From: Ramlibacter monticola
Lineage (GTDB): Bacteria; Pseudomonadota; Gammaproteobacteria; Burkholderiales; Burkholderiaceae_C
Length of the DNA stretch: 64,000 nt
Reading direction: 5' to 3'
NCBI RefSeq assembly: GCF_016722785.1
Contig: NZ_JAEQNE010000001.1
Coordinates: 930,001 to 994,000 of the forward strand
Position 1 is the stretch's first letter, and every line of letters begins with the position of its first letter. The notes under the pieces were generated by a model. It saw only the letters and a program-made list of their open reading frames with translations. It ran no database searches and was not told the DNA's origin. Below are positions 18,947 through 26,906 of the stretch, piece by piece. A program made the translations under genes and the position numbers.

Positions 18947-20661
18947 TGCCCGGTCGCGCGCAGGCCCAGCAGCGCGACGCACCCCAGCCCCAGCAGCAGC
19001 GACAGCGCCTTCCAGAACCGCAGCGGATCGCGCTCGATCAGCGGCAGCGCCCGGCGCGGCCGCAGCTCGGGATCCGGCCGCCGCAGGGCGTACGCGAATT
19101 CGGCCACCTCCTGGTAGCGTCGCTGCGGCTCCGGCTGCAGCGCGCGGGCGATCGCATCGTCCACCCAGGACGGCAGCTCCGGCCGCAGCTCGCGCAGCGG
19201 ACGCAGGCGCAGGCGCTGCTGCTCGGCGAGCGTGCGGCAGCGCGCCAGTTCCGCGCCATGCGGCAGGCGGCCGGCCAGCATCTCGTAGGCGATCGCGGCC
19301 AGCGCGTACAGGTCGGAGCGCGGCGAACCGGCCGCGCCCAGGAAGGCCTCCGGCGCGGAGTACTGCGCGGTCCCGAGCAGGCGGGGGACCGCGTCCCCCG
19401 TCTCGGCGATGCCGGCCACCTGCACCGAACCGAAGTCGATCAGGCGCACGGTGCCGCCCGCATCGATCATCACGTTCTCCGGCCGCAGGTCCTGGTGCAC
19501 CATCTCGAGCCGGTGCAGCGCCCGCAGGCCGCGCGCGATCTGGTCGACGAGGTCGCGCACGGTGTCCAGGTCGGGCCGGGGATGATCGACCATCCACTGC
19601 CGCAGCGTGCAGCCCTCCACGTATTCCATGGCGACGTAGAGGAAGTTGCGGCGCCGCGCCGGCGGGCAGGCCTTGAGCACGTGCGCACTCGTGACGCGCC
19701 GCGCCACCCACTCCTCCAGTAGCAGGCGCTCGCCGTAGCCCGGGTCGTCGCGCAGGTCGATGGAGGGGATCTTCAGCGCCACCGTCGCACCCGCAGCGCC
19801 GTCCTGCGCCAGGTAGATGTGGCTGCGGCTGCTGCCATGCAGCTCGCGCAGGATGCGGTAGCCGTCGAACTCCGCGCGCGGTTCCGGCAGCGGCGGGAAG
19901 GGCAGCGCGCCGACCAGGCGCTGCAACTCGCCGGGCTGCGCCGCCGGCAGCCGCTCCACCCGCAGCACCTGCACCGTGAGGTTGTCCTCGCTGCCGCGCG
20001 CGAGCGCCGCCTCGGCGATCGCGCGTGCGGCGGCATCGAGGTCGTCCGCGTGGCTTTCCAGTGCCGCCAGCATCGCCTGCGGCGGCACGTGCTCGTGCAC
20101 CCCGTCGGTGGCGAGCAGGAAGGTGTCGCCCTCCTCCAGCGCGACGCTGCGATAGTCGATCTCCACGTGCGGCGCGATGCCCAGCGCCCGCCCGAGGTAG
20201 CTCTGGCCGCCGCCGGCCGCCACGCGGTGGTCGGTGGTGAGCTGCTCCAGCGCGCGGCCGTGCACCTGCCAGATGCGCGCGTCGCCCACGTGGAACAGGT
20301 GCGCGGTGCGCGACTTCAGCACCAGGGCGCTGAAGGTGCAGACCCAGCCGCGATCGCGGTCGTAGCGGCCCTGGCCCGCCTGGGTCTGCGCGAACAGCCA
20401 GGCGTTGGTGGCCGCCAGCACCCGCTCGACCGACTTCTTCACCGACCACGCGTCGGAGGTGCAGAAGTAGTCGTCGAGGAAGCTGCGGACGGCCGCCTGG
20501 CTGGCCTGCTGCGCCGACGCGCTGCTACTGATGCCGTCCGCGAGCGCGAGGGCGACGCCCTTGGACGCGCGCTGCGGCTCGCGCGGGATGCGCAGGCCAT
20601 GGCAGTCCTGGTTCGTGGCCTTGCGGCCCCGGTCCGAGTACTGCCCGGCGGCGACGATCAC
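18943..20661 (-). CDS. Bifunctional PP2C phosphatase and Ser/Thr protein kinase, membrane-tailed
   Basis: This 572-residue fusion has a PP2C-like phosphatase domain (about residues 5-240) with the metal motifs TNQDCHG, LADGISS, DGVHEH and SEDNLTV. A protein kinase domain follows (about 265-520) with VALKIP, MVHQDLRPENV (HQD instead of HRD), LIDFGSVQ and SAPEAF. A hydrophobic helix ends the chain (LSLLLGLGCVALLGL), so it is a tail-anchored cytoplasmic enzyme. The glycine-rich loop is degenerate (LHGSSRS). The GTG start at 20661 overlaps the stop of the formate/nitrite-family channel by four bases (GTGA). That pairing implies regulation of, or by, the channel. Related fusions sit in nitrate-assimilation operons. 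Confidence 0.92.
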   Translation of the reverse strand: MIVAAGQYSDRGRKATNQDCHGLRIPREPQRASKGVALALADGISSSASAQQASQAAVRSFLDDYFCTSDAWSVKKSVERVLAATNAWLFAQTQAGQGRYDRDRGWVCTFSALVLKSRTAHLFHVGDARIWQVHGRALEQLTTDHRVAAGGGQSYLGRALGIAPHVEIDYRSVALEEGDTFLLATDGVHEHVPPQAMLAALESHADDLDAAARAIAEAALARGSEDNLTVQVLRVERLPAAQPGELQRLVGALPFPPLPEPRAEFDGYRILRELHGSSRSHIYLAQDGAAGATVALKIPSIDLRDDPGYGERLLLEEWVARRVTSAHVLKACPPARRRNFLYVAMEYVEGCTLRQWMVDHPRPDLDTVRDLVDQIARGLRALHRLEMVHQDLRPENVMIDAGGTVRLIDFGSVQVAGIAETGDAVPRLLGTAQYSAPEAFLGAAGSPRSDLYALAAIAYEMLAGRLPHGAELARCRTLAEQQRLRLRPLRELRPELPSWVDDAIARALQPEPQRRYQEVAEFAYALRRPDPELRPRRALPLIERDPLRFWKALSLLLGLGCVALLGLRATGH

Positions 20662-21470
20662 GCGATCGCCCGCTTCGCCGCCGTCTTCAGGTGCGTGGCG
20701 TAGAGGGTCAGGCCGGTGAAGGACAGGCCGCCCACCAGGTTGCCCAGCACGGTGGGGATCTCGTTCCACACCAGGTAGTCCATCAGCGTGAAGTGGCCGC
20801 CCAGCAGCAGCCCGGAGGGGAACAGGAACATGTTGACGATCGAGTGCTCGAAGGTCATGTAGAAGAACAGCATGATCGGCATCCACATCGCGATCACCTT
20901 GCCGCCCACCGTGGTGGAAATCATCGCGCCCACGACGCCGGTGGAGACCATCCAGTTGCACAGCATGCCCCGCACGAACAGCGTCAGCATGCCGGCGGCG
21001 CCGTAGTGCGCGTAGCCCAGGGTGCGCGTCTCGCCGATCACGCCGATCGCCTTGCCCACCGCGTTGGGCTCGGTGGAGAAGCCGAAGGTGGTGACGATCG
21101 CCATCATCACCGCCACCGTGAAGGCGCCGCCGAAGTTGCCCGTGAACACCAGGCCCCAGTTGCGCAGCACGCCGCTCCAGGTCACGCCGGGGCGCTTGTC
21201 GATCAGCGCCAGCGGCGCCAGCACGAACACGCCCGTGAGCAGGTCGAAGCCCAGCAGGTAGAGGATGCAGAAGCCCACCGGGAACAGCACGGCGCCCAGC
21301 AGCGGCTGCTGCGTCTGCACGTTGATGGTGACCGCGAACCAGGCGGCCAGCGCGAGGATGGCGCCGGCCATGAAGGAGCGCACCAGCGTGTCGCGCGTCG
21401 ACATGAAGATCTTGGACTCTCCGGCATCGACCATCTTGGCGACGAATTCGGATGGGACGAGGTAGGCCAC
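20658..21470 (-). CDS. Formate/nitrite transporter (FNT) family channel
   Basis: This 270-residue membrane protein of the FocA/NirC fold has six to seven hydrophobic segments. Family motifs are visible: AGAILALAAWFAV, NWGLVFTGNFGGAF near the second pore helix, the LCNWMV signature, and FEHSIVNMF with the central histidine. It should form a pentamer that moves formate, nitrite or a similar small anion. The start is GTG at 21470 with AGGAG 10 bases before it. A longer frame from 21557 is proline-rich and lacks family similarity. It is coupled to the kinase-phosphatase gene. Nitrite is favoured by that context. Confidence 0.92.
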   Translation of the reverse strand: MAYLVPSEFVAKMVDAGESKIFMSTRDTLVRSFMAGAILALAAWFAVTINVQTQQPLLGAVLFPVGFCILYLLGFDLLTGVFVLAPLALIDKRPGVTWSGVLRNWGLVFTGNFGGAFTVAVMMAIVTTFGFSTEPNAVGKAIGVIGETRTLGYAHYGAAGMLTLFVRGMLCNWMVSTGVVGAMISTTVGGKVIAMWMPIMLFFYMTFEHSIVNMFLFPSGLLLGGHFTLMDYLVWNEIPTVLGNLVGGLSFTGLTLYATHLKTAAKRAIA

Positions 21471-21782
21471 TGGCGTTGACTCCTGGGTTGCGGGTGAAGG
21501 GCGGGCCGCGGGCGCAGCAGGCGGCGCCCGGCTGCGAGCAGGCTCGCGGGGCGCCACCCGGGCCGGACCTGTTGCGCACTGCGTCGTGCGGCCGCGGCGG
21601 CACTGCGTCGTGCGCCACGAGGACCGGGGCCACGGCAGCGGGCCGCCGTGGTCGGGATGGAGGAGTCAACGCAATCCGCGTGCCAATCGCGAAGGGGCCG
21701 CAAAGGCCGGATTGGTGCGGAGGAGGGGCGGAAGGCGCACCGCGATGGCGCGAACGCGCGCGCGGTGCGCTTCCGGGGTGCG
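21471..21782. other. 312-base gap with direct repeat and stem-loop upstream of the FNT gene
   Basis: No gene is seen here. A 14-bp direct repeat CACTGCGTCGTGCG occurs at 21577-21590 and 21601-21614, spaced 24 bases start to start, about 110-145 bases before the FNT start. An inverted pair CCAATC...GATTGG near 21683-21715 encloses a second small stem, but no T-tract follows it on either strand. The direct repeat could be a regulator site for the channel-kinase unit. Confidence 0.4.
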
Positions 21783-22481
21783 TCAGGAGCGGGAGTCGAG
21801 CTTCTTCAGGACGTTGGCCACGATGCGGTCGCAGCGCTCGCCGGCAAAGGAAAACACGTCGCGTTCGGCGACGTCGATGTCCTGCGCCAGGGATTCGCGC
21901 AGCATGCTGCGGGCGCGGAAGTGGCGGCTGCGCACGGTCGCTTCGGGCAGGTTGAGGGTGCGCGCGGTTTCCTCCACGCTCAATTCCTCCACCGAACGCA
22001 GCACGAACACCGTGCGGAAGGCTTCGGGCAGTTCGTCGAGCTTGCGCTCGAGAACGGCGCGCAGTTCGGCCCGCACCAGCGCGCGGTCGGGCCTGTCCTT
22101 GTCGTCCGCGGGCATGGCGTGGCCCTCCTCTTCGCCCGGGCCCCCCAGGGGAACCATGGGCACGATGTTGTCGCGCCGCGCCTGCCGGCGCAGCCGGGCC
22201 AGGCACTGGTTGACGACGACGCGCGACAACCAGGTGGCGAGGCTCGCTTCGCCGCGGAACGCGCCCATGGACTGGTACGCGGCGAGGTACGCGTCCTGCA
22301 CGGCGTCCTCGGCTTCCGCCGCGTCGCGCAGCATCGAGCGCGCGAGGCGGTAGAGGCGCTGGTTGTAGCGGCGCATCAGCAGCTCGAAAGCGGCCGCGTC
22401 GCCCGCATGCACCCGCTGCGCCAGCGAGGCATCGTCCACTTCCTGCCGGACGACATCGACCTTCGTGTTCATGCGCGTCAT
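21783..22481 (-). CDS. ECF-type RNA polymerase sigma factor
   Basis: This 232-residue sigma-70 family factor has region 2 (about residues 28-95, with RRYNQRLYRLARSMLRD, AEDAVQDAYLAAY and the helix ATWLSRVVVNQCL) and region 4 (about 135-185, with LDELPEAFRTVFVLRSVEELSVEETA and the recognition helix PEATVRSRHFRARSML). A Pro/Gly-rich linker sits between and a 30-residue extension follows region 4. The ATG at 22481 overlaps the cupredoxin stop by four bases (ATGA), so it is the third gene of an operon with DUF4142 and cupredoxin. No anti-sigma gene is adjacent, so the factor may be controlled transcriptionally or by a distant partner. Confidence 0.93.
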   Translation of the reverse strand: MTRMNTKVDVVRQEVDDASLAQRVHAGDAAAFELLMRRYNQRLYRLARSMLRDAAEAEDAVQDAYLAAYQSMGAFRGEASLATWLSRVVVNQCLARLRRQARRDNIVPMVPLGGPGEEEGHAMPADDKDRPDRALVRAELRAVLERKLDELPEAFRTVFVLRSVEELSVEETARTLNLPEATVRSRHFRARSMLRESLAQDIDVAERDVFSFAGERCDRIVANVLKKLDSRS

Positions 22482-22795
22482 TGCACCACCACCTTTGCCT
22501 TCATGCCCGGGTGGAAGGTGCAGACGTAGTCGTAGCTTCCCGCCTTCTTCATGGCATGGCTCCATTTCCTTCCCGCGGCGATGTTGCCGGAATCGAAGCC
22601 TCCCTGCGCGGTGGCCGTGTGCGGCACCACGTCCTTGTTCTGCCAGACGATCGTGTCGCCGCGCTGCACGGTGAGGGTCGCGGGCACGAACTGCATGCCC
22701 TCGATCTTCACCGTGTGGGTCGCGGCGCCGGCCGGTCCGGCCAGCGTCCAGCCGGCGGCCAGCAGCATCCCGAGCGCGGCGAGTTTCTTCATCAC
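22478..22795 (-). CDS. Exported type I copper protein (cupredoxin/plastocyanin-like)
   Basis: This 105-residue periplasmic blue-copper protein has a signal peptide (about residues 1-24, ending AGAA). The copper ligands are readable as H59, C92, H95 and M98 (VVPHTAT and YVCTFHPGM). It is an electron carrier of the amicyanin/plastocyanin type. Its partner is not shown by the window. The start overlaps the DUF4142 stop by four bases and its stop overlaps the sigma-factor start, so all three are translated together. Confidence 0.93.
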   Translation of the reverse strand: MMKKLAALGMLLAAGWTLAGPAGAATHTVKIEGMQFVPATLTVQRGDTIVWQNKDVVPHTATAQGGFDSGNIAAGRKWSHAMKKAGSYDYVCTFHPGMKAKVVVQ

Positions 22796-23316
22796 TTGGC
22801 CAGGTCCGCCTGCAGGTGCTTGGCGTGGTCCAGGTGGGCCTGGATCGCGGGCCGCACCTTCTCGATCAGGCCCTTCAGCTCGGCGTTCTTCGCCGAGGGG
22901 ATCAGCGTCTTGTCGATCGCGTCCAGCACCGCCTGGTGGTAGGCGACCTCGTGGGCCACGTATTCCTTGTCGAATTCCGCGCCCTTGAGCTTCTTCAGCT
23001 TGGCGATGTTCTCGTCGCCGCCCTTCTTCAGGCTCTTGCTGGTGTCGTTGTCCTCGGGCTTGACTTTCAGCTTCTTGGCCAGTTCCACCGCCTGCTTGTT
23101 GACCCCCGTGTGGTCGGTGATCATCTGCTGGGCGAACTTGTCGACCTCCTTGTTCTTGGAGTGCTCCTTGGCCAGCTTGCCGGCGTCGATGTCGACCTGG
23201 TTGGCCGTCACCACGATGTGGGCGATCTGCGGGTCGGACGGGCCCTGCTGGGCCTGGGCGGACAGGGCGAACGCGGCCGCGGCGGCCAGGGCGAGAACAT
23301 GCATTTTTCGGGTCAT
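22792..23316 (-). CDS. Exported DUF4142 (ferritin-like) protein
   Basis: This 174-residue protein has a signal peptide (about residues 1-22, ending AQAQ) and a mostly helical DUF4142 domain. The DUF4142 pattern is IAHIVVTANQVDIDAGKLAKEHSKNKEVDKFAQQMITDH, with conserved histidines and a later AYHQAVLDAIDKTLIP. The fold is a ferritin-like four-helix bundle in the periplasm. Function is not established; DUF4142 genes are often stress-induced. It is the first gene of the DUF4142-cupredoxin-sigma operon. The AGGAGAAG ribosome site just before the ATG is strong. Confidence 0.9.
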   Translation of the reverse strand: MTRKMHVLALAAAAAFALSAQAQQGPSDPQIAHIVVTANQVDIDAGKLAKEHSKNKEVDKFAQQMITDHTGVNKQAVELAKKLKVKPEDNDTSKSLKKGGDENIAKLKKLKGAEFDKEYVAHEVAYHQAVLDAIDKTLIPSAKNAELKGLIEKVRPAIQAHLDHAKHLQADLAK

Positions 23317-23426
23317 GATGGGCTTCTCCTAGGACGCCAGCCGGACCGTTGGTCCGGGAAACCGGGTCTCTATGGAGATAGATGTCACCGCACGCGGGCC
23401 CGTTCCCGCCCGCGAGCGCCCCCCGG

Positions 23427-24395
23427 CTATTCCGCGCGGATCCCGACGGAGCGCACGATCGCCTGGGTGCTGTCGGCTTCGGCGGCGATCTGGCGCGCGA
23501 AGTCGCGGGCCGCCCCGCCGGTCACGAGGTTTTCTGCCACGGTGATGCGCGCGCGCAACTCGGGCGCCTCGAGCGCCGTGTTCGCTTCGCCGTTGAGCCG
23601 GTCCAGCAGCCGCACGGGCAGGTTGCCGGGGGCGAAGAGGCCGAAGTGGGAAGAGAGATTGGCGCGCGGAAAGCCCAGTTCCGCCAGCGTGGGCACCTGC
23701 GGCAGGCTTGCAAGCCGGCGCGGCGCGCCCACCGCCAGCGGCCGCAGCCGCCCCGCCCTGAAGTAGTCGTTGAGCGCGGGGGCCGCGTTGGTCGACAGGA
23801 TTTCGAACTGCGCGCCCAGCGCATCGTTGATCTGCTGGCTGCCGCCCTTGTAGGGGATGTGCACCAGGCGCACCTTTGCCTCCGCCTGCACTTCCTCCAG
23901 CATCAGGTGGCCCAGCGACGCCAGGCCCGAGGTGGCCCAGCGGATCGTGTCGGGCCAGTCGCGGGCGTGCTGCAGCAGTTCGCGGAAGTCGCGCACCGCC
24001 AGGGCGTTGGTGGCCATCAGCAGGATGGGCGAGACCATCACGCTGGCCACCGGCGTGAAGTCGCGGACGGGGTCGTAGGGCACCCGCCCGAGGGCCGGGC
24101 TCAGCACCAGCGGGCTGATGGCGGAAAACGCCAGCGTGAGGCCGTCGGCAGGCGCCTTGGCGAGCGCATCCATGCCGATGGTGCCGCTGGCGCCGGCGCG
24201 GTTCTCCACCACGAGCGGCTGCCCGAGCTGCGCCGCCAGCCGGGCCGCGAGGCCGCGCCCGATCAGGTCCGCGATGCCGCCGGTGGGATAGGGGACGATC
24301 AGCCGCAGCGGCCGCCCCGGCCACTGCTGCGCCTGCGCAGGCAGCGCCAGCGCCGTCAATGCGGCCAGCGTCGTCCGGCGCGTCGGGTGGGTCAT
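23427..24395 (-). CDS. Bug/TctC-family periplasmic solute-binding protein
   Basis: This 322-residue protein starts MTHPTRRTTLAALTALALPAQAQ, a Sec signal peptide, then the Bug fold: RLIVPYPTGGIADLIGRGLA, VENRAGASGTIG, IPYKGG near residue 165 and a C-terminal domain. Such proteins capture carboxylates for tripartite (TctABC) importers or for sensing. No tctA or tctB is nearby, so this is an orphan, as is common for the very large Bug families of Burkholderiales. The start at 24395 is preferred over the frame start at 24446 because it begins a proper signal peptide. It sits 26 bases after xerD, in the same direction. Confidence 0.9.
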   Translation of the reverse strand: MTHPTRRTTLAALTALALPAQAQQWPGRPLRLIVPYPTGGIADLIGRGLAARLAAQLGQPLVVENRAGASGTIGMDALAKAPADGLTLAFSAISPLVLSPALGRVPYDPVRDFTPVASVMVSPILLMATNALAVRDFRELLQHARDWPDTIRWATSGLASLGHLMLEEVQAEAKVRLVHIPYKGGSQQINDALGAQFEILSTNAAPALNDYFRAGRLRPLAVGAPRRLASLPQVPTLAELGFPRANLSSHFGLFAPGNLPVRLLDRLNGEANTALEAPELRARITVAENLVTGGAARDFARQIAAEADSTQAIVRSVGIRAE

Positions 24396-24420
24396 CCGGC
24401 GGCTCCCCTCGGTAAGCGGT

Positions 24421-25305
24421 TCAGCCCCGCGGGTGGTGCTGCGCATGCAGCTGCTTCAGGCGCTCGCGGGCCACGTGAGTGTAGATGGTCGTCGTCGAGA
24501 TGTCCGCGTGTCCGAGCAGCATCTGCACCGCGCGCAGGTCGGCGCCGTGATTGAGCAGGTGGGTCGCGAAGGCATGGCGCAGGGTGTGCGGCGACAGCGG
24601 CGCCGTGATGCCGGCGCCGGCCGCATGCTTCTTGACGATCACCCAGAACATGGCGCGCGTCATGCCGTGGCCGCGGCCGGTGACGAACAGGTCCTCGCTC
24701 TGCTGGCCGGCGAGGATCGCCGGGCGGGCTTGCGCCAGGTAGCGCACGATCCAGTCGCGCGCCACCTCGCCGAAGGGCACCAGCCGCTCCTTGCTGCCCT
24801 TGCCCAGGACGCGCAGCACGCCCTCGTTCATGCCCACCATGAAGATCTTGAGCGTGACCAGCTCGCTGACGCGCAGACCGCTGGCGTACAGCAGTTCCAG
24901 CATCGTGCGATCGCGCAGGCCCAGCGGGGTGTCCACGTCGGGCGCGGCCAGCAGCGCCTCGACCTGGGCTTCGGTGAGGGTCTTGGGGACGCGCAGCGGC
25001 TGCTTCGCGGACTGCAGGCGCAGCGTCGGGTCGGCGTCGATCAGGCGCTCGCGCAGCGCCCAGCGGAAGTAGCGCTTGAAGACGGTGAGGCGGCGGTTGG
25101 CGGAGGTGGCCTTGGTCTGCGCATGGCGGGCCGCGAAGTACCCCTGCAGGTCGGCCTCCTCCGTCGCCGGCAGCCGCCGGCCGCGCTCGGCGGCCAGCCA
25201 CTGCTCGTACAGCGCGAGGTCGCGCCGGTACGCCGCCAACGTGTTGCGCGACAGGCCCTCCTCGAGCCAGAGGGCGTCGATGAAGGTGTCGATGGCGTCG
25301 CTCAT
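24421..25305 (-). CDS. xerD: Tyrosine recombinase XerD
   Basis: This 294-residue site-specific recombinase resolves chromosome dimers at dif together with XerC, acting at the septum with FtsK. The SAM-like N-terminal domain spans about residues 1-90. Catalytic residues are R145 (ASGLRVSEL), K172 (GKGSKERLVP), H240 and R243 (SPHTLRHAFATHLL), H266 (LLGHADIS) and Y275 (TTTIYTHVAR). Length and all six key positions are intact. It precedes a Bug gene on the same strand. A pair of large palindromic repeats follows upstream (25402-25711), but no integrase-specific domain suggests phage origin. Confidence 0.95.
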   Translation of the reverse strand: MSDAIDTFIDALWLEEGLSRNTLAAYRRDLALYEQWLAAERGRRLPATEEADLQGYFAARHAQTKATSANRRLTVFKRYFRWALRERLIDADPTLRLQSAKQPLRVPKTLTEAQVEALLAAPDVDTPLGLRDRTMLELLYASGLRVSELVTLKIFMVGMNEGVLRVLGKGSKERLVPFGEVARDWIVRYLAQARPAILAGQQSEDLFVTGRGHGMTRAMFWVIVKKHAAGAGITAPLSPHTLRHAFATHLLNHGADLRAVQMLLGHADISTTTIYTHVARERLKQLHAQHHPRG

Positions 25306-25401
25306 GGAACGGGGTCGGCGCGTCAGCGCCGCGTTTGGGAGCAGCCGGGAGGTTGCGGGGCGAGTCCCGGCGAGCCCGGAACCTCCGTTGCCCCCCGGGC
25401 C

Positions 25402-25527
25402 GGACCAGGATGGGACAGTCCGCCTCTGCGACTGTCCCCCGGCGCGGATGAGAGCCCTGGCCAGGAAGATGGCCGCGCCCGCGCCTCCTCCTTTATGTCG
25501 CCGAGTCGGACTGTCCCATCCTGGTCC
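25402..25527. repeat. Palindromic element A (126 bp) beside xerD
   Basis: This element is bounded by a perfect 21-bp inverted repeat (25402-25422 with 25507-25527) containing GGGACAGTCC. The interior carries GACTGTCCCCCGGCG (25430-25444) and CGCCTCCTCCTTTATGTCG (25482-25500). Both motifs recur, reverse-complemented, in element B at 25621-25711. It lies in the 483-base gap between xerD and the next Bug gene, the only large gap here without a gene. Peptides can be translated across it, but they are frame artefacts of the palindrome. Confidence 0.8.
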
Positions 25528-25620
25528 TGGGTCCTGCCATCGGAAAACGCGCGTCCTCCGGGAGCATCCCCGGATCGCTCCAACGAAGCCGCTGCGCTCG
25601 ATCCCGCACGGCGCAGGATC

Positions 25621-25711
25621 AGACCGGGACTGTCCGGCTCAGCGACATAAAGGAGGAGGCGGCGCTTCAGCGCCGCCGGGGGACAGTCGCAGAGACGGAC
25701 AGTCCCGGTCT
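25621..25711. repeat. Palindromic element B (91 bp), inverted relative to A
   Basis: This element is bounded by a perfect 16-bp inverted repeat (25621-25636 with 25696-25711; 18 of 19 if extended), with the same GACTGTCC core as A. It shares two blocks of A in the opposite orientation: the 19-base block at 25643-25661 and the 15-base block at 25674-25688. An 8-bp GC hairpin (25658-25665 with 25670-25677) occupies the centre, where A has longer sequence. A and B together look like two copies of one mobile palindromic family placed head to head. Confidence 0.8.
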
Positions 25712-25788
25712 GGTCCGGCAAGGAAGCAGCAGCGAACTCCAGCTGCCTCATTCCGGACACCCGTGCGCGCACGCGGAATCGAAGGGAC

Positions 25789-26760
25789 TCAGTCCAGCTT
25801 CAGCTTCGCCGAATCCACCACCTTCTTGTACACGGCGTACTCGTTCTTGATCTGCTCGGCGAACTGCTCCGGCGTGTTGCCGACGATGATCGAGCCGGTG
25901 TCCTCGATGCGCTTGCGCACCGCCGGGTCCTGCAGCGACTTGCTGACCGCGTCGTGCACCTTCTGCACCACCTCCTTCGGCAGGCCCTTGGGGCCGACGA
26001 TGCCGTAGTAGGCCAGGCGGTTCACCGGCTCCAGGCCCACTTCCTTGAAGGTCGGCACGTTGGGCAGTTCCTTCAGGCGCTGCGGCGCGGCGACCACGAT
26101 GGGGACCAGCCGGCCTTCCTTGATGAAGGGCAGCGCCGAGGGCAGGTTGTCGAACATGATGGGCACCTGGCCGGCCACCACGTCGTTGAGGGCCGGGCCC
26201 GCGCCGCGGTAGGGGATGTGCGTCACGAAGGCGCCCGAGAGGCTCTTGTAGAGCTCCATCTGCAGGTGGCCGATGCCGCCCGTGCCGGAGGAGGCGTAGG
26301 AGTACTTGCCCGGGTTCTTCTTCACCTCGGCGATGAAGGACTTGTAGTCCTTGGCCGGGAAGCCCGGGTTGACCGCGATGATGTTGGGCGTCGCGGCGAT
26401 GTTGATGATCGGCGTGAAGTCCGTCAGCGGGTTGTACGGGATCTTGGGGTTGATCGCCGGGTTGGCCGCCGTGGTGGACACGGTGGCGATGCCCAGTGTG
26501 TAGCCGTCCGGCGGCTGGCGCGCCGTGTCGGCCGCGCCCACCACGCCGCCGCCGCCCGCCTTGTTCTCCACGATCACCGGCTGGCCCAGGTTCTTGCCCA
26601 GCGGCTCCGAGATCACGCGGGCGATGATGTCCGTGGTGCCGCCGGGCGCGAAGGGCACGGTCAGCTTCACGACCTTGTTCGGGTAGCCCTGCGCGAGCGC
26701 CGGAGCGGCCGCGGCGCCCAGCAGCGTGGCGGCGGCGGCGATCCAGACACGTCGTTTCAT
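25789..26760 (-). CDS. Bug/TctC-family periplasmic solute-binding protein
   Basis: This 323-residue protein has a Sec signal (about residues 1-23, ending ALAQG) and typical Bug segments: [65 protein letters not shown] and [16 protein letters not shown]. It binds an unknown, probably carboxylic, solute in the periplasm. No TctA or TctB gene is adjacent. The ATG at 26760 is preferred over an earlier frame because it opens the signal peptide. It is divergent from an AEC permease, with 146 bases between. Confidence 0.92.
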   Translation of the reverse strand: MKRRVWIAAAATLLGAAAAPALAQGYPNKVVKLTVPFAPGGTTDIIARVISEPLGKNLGQPVIVENKAGGGGVVGAADTARQPPDGYTLGIATVSTTAANPAINPKIPYNPLTDFTPIINIAATPNIIAVNPGFPAKDYKSFIAEVKKNPGKYSYASSGTGGIGHLQMELYKSLSGAFVTHIPYRGAGPALNDVVAGQVPIMFDNLPSALPFIKEGRLVPIVVAAPQRLKELPNVPTFKEVGLEPVNRLAYYGIVGPKGLPKEVVQKVHDAVSKSLQDPAVRKRIEDTGSIIVGNTPEQFAEQIKNEYAVYKKVVDSAKLKLD

Positions 26761-26906
26761 TCGAGTCTCCTGTGTTGCTGAACCTCGCATCGTACGGGCA
26801 GAACCGGGGGCCGCCCCGACGCGGCCTGCCGATCGGGGGCAGCCCTCAGCCAACCGCAAGCTTGGCCTTCCGGGAGACGGTAGGGGCCTGGGCTATCCTC
26901 GCGCGC

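Noticed and set aside
18943..22206. A continuous minus-strand open frame of 1087 residues over the kinase gene and the region beyond
   Set aside because: Only the part downstream of the GTG at 20661 matches kinase-phosphatase motifs. The upstream part is a shadow of the FNT gene in another frame and is rich in Arg, Gly and Pro.
24421..25305. xerD as an integrase of a genomic island
   Set aside because: Its length, catalytic residues and lack of an extra DNA-binding domain fit the housekeeping XerD. No attachment-site repeats or island genes flank it.
25323..25772. A 149-residue minus-strand frame across the palindromic elements
   Set aside because: It repeats peptide motifs only because the palindromic DNA repeats. 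There is no ribosome site and no family look.
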